Shown in pieces: positions 61,691 through 64,000 of a stretch of 64,000 nt of DNA. Source of the stretch: Nocardia australiensis (lineage in GTDB: Bacteria; Actinomycetota; Actinomycetes; Mycobacteriales; Mycobacteriaceae); NCBI RefSeq assembly GCF_020733705.1, contig NZ_JAJFZM010000017.1, forward strand, positions 616,356 through 680,355. Reading direction: 5' to 3'. Below the pieces are notes generated by a model. It was not told where the DNA came from. It made no database searches and saw nothing but the letters and a program-made list of their open reading frames with translations. The stretch's first letter is position 1. Each line of letters opens with the position of its first letter. The position numbers and the translations under genes are program-made.

Positions 61691-62290
61691 ATGAAACGCA
61701 CCGCCGAGAGGACCCGCGACCGGCTGCGGGTGGCCGCGACCACCGAGTTCGCCGAACATGGGCCCGCCGGCACCACCGTGACTCGCATCGCCGCCCGCGC
61801 CAACGTCAACAAGGAACGGCTCTATGCCTACTTCGGCGACAAGGACGCGCTCTTCGACGAGGTGCTCACCGAGGCGCTCGAGGAACTGTCCCGCGTCGTC
61901 GCCCCGGACGGCCTTCGGTTCGACGATCTGGGCGAATTCGCCGGGCGCACCTTCGACTACTACGAGCAGCATCCCGAACTGGCCCGCCTGCTTCAGTGGG
62001 AAGGCCTGCGAGGCGCGCCGCCTGTGAACGCCACAGCGCGCGTGGCACATTACGACCTCAAGGTCGCCGCAGCGGCGCAAGCGCAGCGGGACGGCGTCAT
62101 CGACGACCGAATCGACGCCGGTCACTTGATGTTCATGATCATCGGGCTCGCGGCCTGGTGGTACAGCGTCCCGCAACTCGCCACCATGATGACCGGGGCC
62201 GCGGCCGATACCCCGGATGAACAGGCACGACGGCGAGCCTTCGTCGTAGAGGCCGCCCAGCGCCTGGCTGGTCTGCCGTCGGACTCCTGA
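61691..62290 (+). CDS. TetR-family regulator
   Basis: 199 residues. TRDRLRVAATTEFAEHGPAG, then TTVTRIAARANVNKERLYAY is the HTH; the ligand domain contains LQWEGLRGAPPVNATARVAH and MFMIIGLAAWWYSVPQLATM. Its start follows the second operator by 14 bases, so it represses itself and the divergent SnoaL-like gene. Confidence 0.93.
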   Translation: MKRTAERTRDRLRVAATTEFAEHGPAGTTVTRIAARANVNKERLYAYFGDKDALFDEVLTEALEELSRVVAPDGLRFDDLGEFAGRTFDYYEQHPELARLLQWEGLRGAPPVNATARVAHYDLKVAAAAQAQRDGVIDDRIDAGHLMFMIIGLAAWWYSVPQLATMMTGAAADTPDEQARRRAFVVEAAQRLAGLPSDS

Positions 62291-62400
62291 ACCGCCGGGG
62301 GACAGCTCGGCGACGCCGGTGGGCCTCGCGTCCCCCTGATGAACGCCACGCATTCCTTCGGCGGCATCGAAGTGGTCGACGGGACAGCGACAAAGGCAAG

Positions 62401-62421
62401 AATCGTTGTACTACAACGATT
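62401..62421. promoter_or_regulatory. Perfect 10-bp-arm palindrome at the 3' end of a tetR gene
   Basis: AATCGTTGTA-C-TACAACGATT. It overlaps the stop codon region of the TetR gene at 62411-63019. No T-run follows on either side, so it looks like an operator rather than a terminator, perhaps left over from a lost target gene. Confidence 0.6.
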
Positions 62422-63019
62422 TCCATGCGCACTGCGGGGGACTATCGATGTGGTCGCTCATGGTGGGCACGAGCGACTCCAGGTCTGACATCAACTTCTC
62501 GACAATAGGGCCCAGGTCGGCGCCGTCTCCGGCCTCGAGCCATTGTTCGTAGGCCGTGAAGAACACCTGAATGCCCACGCGGGCCGCCAGTCTCGCGATA
62601 TCGGCTTCGATTCCCCGCTGCCGCAGGGCGTCGGTGAACGCCCGCGCGATGTCGTCGTGCTTGATCAGATCGCGTTCCAGCAGTTCCGGATTCGCCGAGA
62701 TGACAGCCAGCCGGCGGCGCTGGACGTCGCGCCCCAAAGATTCCCAGTCGAAGTCCACCAGGGTGCCGATGACTACCCGAAGCGGATTGCCGACATCGGA
62801 TGCCCGGCGAATCGCGTCGACGGGCGCCAGCCGCAGCTGGTCCGATTCGGCGAACAGCACATCGCGCTTATCGGAGAAATACCGGAAGAACGTGCGGGTC
62901 GTGACGCCGGCCCGCTTCGCGATCTGAACGACGCTCGCATCCTCGAACCCTTTCTCGTCGAAGAGTTCCAGGGCGGCCCGCTTGAGCCGCTCTTCGCTGC
63001 CGAGTTCCCAACGAGGCAT
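62411..63019 (-). CDS. TetR-family regulator
   Basis: 202 residues from MPRWELGSEERLKRAALELF. HTH FDEKGFEDASVVQIAKRAGV, then TTRTFFRYFSDKRDVLFAES. The C-terminal ligand domain (ERDLIKHDDIARAFTDALRQ) is short. No neighbouring target gene on its side; the palindrome at its own 3' end is the only candidate operator seen. Confidence 0.92.
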   Translation of the reverse strand: MPRWELGSEERLKRAALELFDEKGFEDASVVQIAKRAGVTTRTFFRYFSDKRDVLFAESDQLRLAPVDAIRRASDVGNPLRVVIGTLVDFDWESLGRDVQRRRLAVISANPELLERDLIKHDDIARAFTDALRQRGIEADIARLAARVGIQVFFTAYEQWLEAGDGADLGPIVEKLMSDLESLVPTMSDHIDSPPQCAWKSL

Positions 63020-63059
63020 GGCCGTATCGTACCCAGCCACTCATGCGGCCTCTACCTGG

Positions 63060-63400
63060 GTTTTGTCGCGGCGTGACATCAGAGCTAGACGACACCGCCC
63101 GCTTCTCGGAGCTGCGTCGACGCATCGAGGGCATCTCACAGAAGATGCTCACCCAAACTCTGCGCGGACTCGAACGGGACGGCCTCGCGCGCCGCACCGT
63201 CCACCCCGAAGTCCCGATCCGCGTCGAGTACGCACTCACCGAGGCGGGCCGCACCCTCCGCGAGCCACTCCGCCCTACAGGAATGGTCGATCCCCCACCT
63301 CGACGACGTCTCCGCGGCTCAGGAAGCCTACGACCGCGTGGATCGAGCCCCCGCCGACTCACCAACCACGGATCCCGCGACGAAAGCTCTTGGGCGGCAC
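63060..63400 (+). pseudogene. HxlR-family regulator fragment with frameshift
   Basis: RFSELRRRIEGISQKMLTQT, then LRGLERDGLARRTVHPEVPI is the HTH core of HxlR regulators. The N-terminal HTH strand is missing. After about 63262 the frame must shift by one base to continue HSALQEWSIPHLDDVSAAQE with AYDRVDRAP. It is degenerate. Confidence 0.72.
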
Positions 63401-63446
63401 CCTAATCCGTGGGTGGCCTCGACACCGGATCGAAGCGCCCGGCGGA

Positions 63447-63665
63447 TCAGTAGGAGGCGGTCAGGGCTCGCAGTTGGGCGAACGATCGGGCAATGGCGTC
63501 GGGCAGGTCCGGGTCGCCGTCGGCGTCGACCCATCGCTGGAAGGTGACCCGGTACACCGCGGCGCCGGCCTCAGCGGCCAGGTCGGCCTCAGCGGCCAGG
63601 TCGGCCTCGGCTGCGCCGACACCCGTCGGCGCAGCCCGTCGGCGAGGGCCGCCGTCTGACTGATG
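63447..63665 (-). pseudogene. C-terminal fragment of a TetR regulator
   Basis: Minus-strand frame GAAVYRVTFQRWVDADGDPD, then LPDAIARSFAQLRALTASY matches the C-terminus of the TetR at 58.1 kb. It includes an 18-base tandem duplication (two copies of GAGGCCGACCTGGCCGCT on the minus strand). Only about 70 codons remain. Confidence 0.72.
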
Positions 63666-63824
63666 CGCTGGCCCGCTGTGAGCCGACAGCAGACGAACGA
63701 CATCGACCCCTTACGGGAATAGAACCAACGAAAAGCTCTTGACCTGCAAAACTCTCGCTCACGTAGTGAACGAAAGATCTACTAGAACCACAAACGCGCA
63801 GGTCAGAGCGCAAGATCGAACATA

Positions 63825-63900
63825 TGGTGGAGCTAAGGGGACTCGAACCCCTGACCCCCACACTGCCAGTGTGGTGCGCTACCAGCTGCGCCATAGCCCC
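63825..63900 (-). tRNA. tRNA-Ala (anticodon GGC)
   Basis: Cloverleaf on the minus strand: acceptor GGGGCTA pairs with TAGCTCC, D arm GCGC..GCGC, anticodon stem CCACA/TGTGG with loop CTGGCAG giving GGC, and the TPsiC arm GGGGTTCGAGTCCCC. CCA is encoded in the DNA. An identical 3' half, except for one base, occurs inverted at 14704-14740. Confidence 0.95.
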
Positions 63901-64000
63901 TGATTGGTTGCTGTCGAGTTTCCCTGACTGCCTGAACGAAGTTACACCACTGGCGTGTCAGTGACCAAATCGCCTTGATTCGGGGTGACGGAGGGGCTGT

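Noticed and set aside
63700..63824. Inverted repeat around TCACGTAGTGA next to the tRNA
   Set aside because: It could be an integrase arm site, but it is short and there is no integrase gene beside it, so I do not call it.
14704..63900. The tRNA-Ala fragment and the intact tRNA as attL/attR of one 49-kb island
   Set aside because: The two copies are inverted, not direct, so simple site-specific integration of the interval cannot produce them.
1..64000. CRISPR arrays
   Set aside because: No regularly spaced short repeats with unique spacers were found; repeats present are WD40-derived, IS ends or operators.

Overview
The window is high-GC actinobacterial DNA, most likely from Nocardia or a close relative. 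The indications are a resuscitation-promoting factor, WXG100/ESX-type effectors, a deazaflavin (F420)-type nitroreductase, actinobacterial ACR3 arsenic genes, many TetR regulators, and frequent GTG starts with 4-base ATGA/GTGA overlaps. The genus is an inference. There is one complete tRNA, tRNA-Ala(GGC), at the right end.

Layout. 1-14 kb is mostly ordinary chromosome: a membrane-anchored WD40 protein, a VOC protein, a secreted Rpf, a TIGR03085-type protein, an arsenic operon (arsR, arsI/cadI-like, arsR, ACR3, truncated arsC), a four-gene operon with a flavoprotein hydroxylase, a small protein, an SDR and a THI5-like protein, and two methyltransferases. 14.7-21 kb is a pile of insertion sequences: an inverted tRNA-Ala 3' fragment, IS630, IS701, and an ISL3-type element carrying a passenger gene inserted in an older IS630. 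21-53 kb is a mosaic accessory region. It holds two polymorphic-toxin loci of shared architecture (one broken, one apparently intact with two WXG100 partners and an immunity candidate), a GC-rich electrophile-stress-like cassette with its own TetR and repeated operator-like sites, HsdR and serine-recombinase wrecks meeting at a junction, a glycoside-hydrolase operon, a PD-(D/E)xK nuclease gene, a fused DNA methylase/specificity protein coupled to a tiny membrane protein, a GNAT-PIN fusion followed by an ASCH protein, and an IS3 split by an IS30. Five paralogous double-HTH genes are scattered through it. 53-63.4 kb returns to small oxidoreductase/regulator units (PhzF/LysR, ADH/TetR, SnoaL/TetR), several with clear palindromic operators.

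A strong general feature is the number of genes broken by exactly one base in short C or G runs, including transposases that otherwise look recent and have intact terminal repeats. Some of these 'pseudogenes' may be assembly or sequencing indels, so they should be checked against reads before being treated as biology.

The best candidates for undescribed systems are (i) the GNAT-PIN + ASCH pair at 40.5-43.1 kb next to a double-HTH gene, (ii) the two-TM peptide + M-S fusion methylase at 37.2-39.6 kb with a PD-(D/E)xK nuclease nearby, (iii) the dispersed double-HTH family, three members of which (two next to a conserved hairpin) share a common start, and (iv) the paired polymorphic toxin loci.
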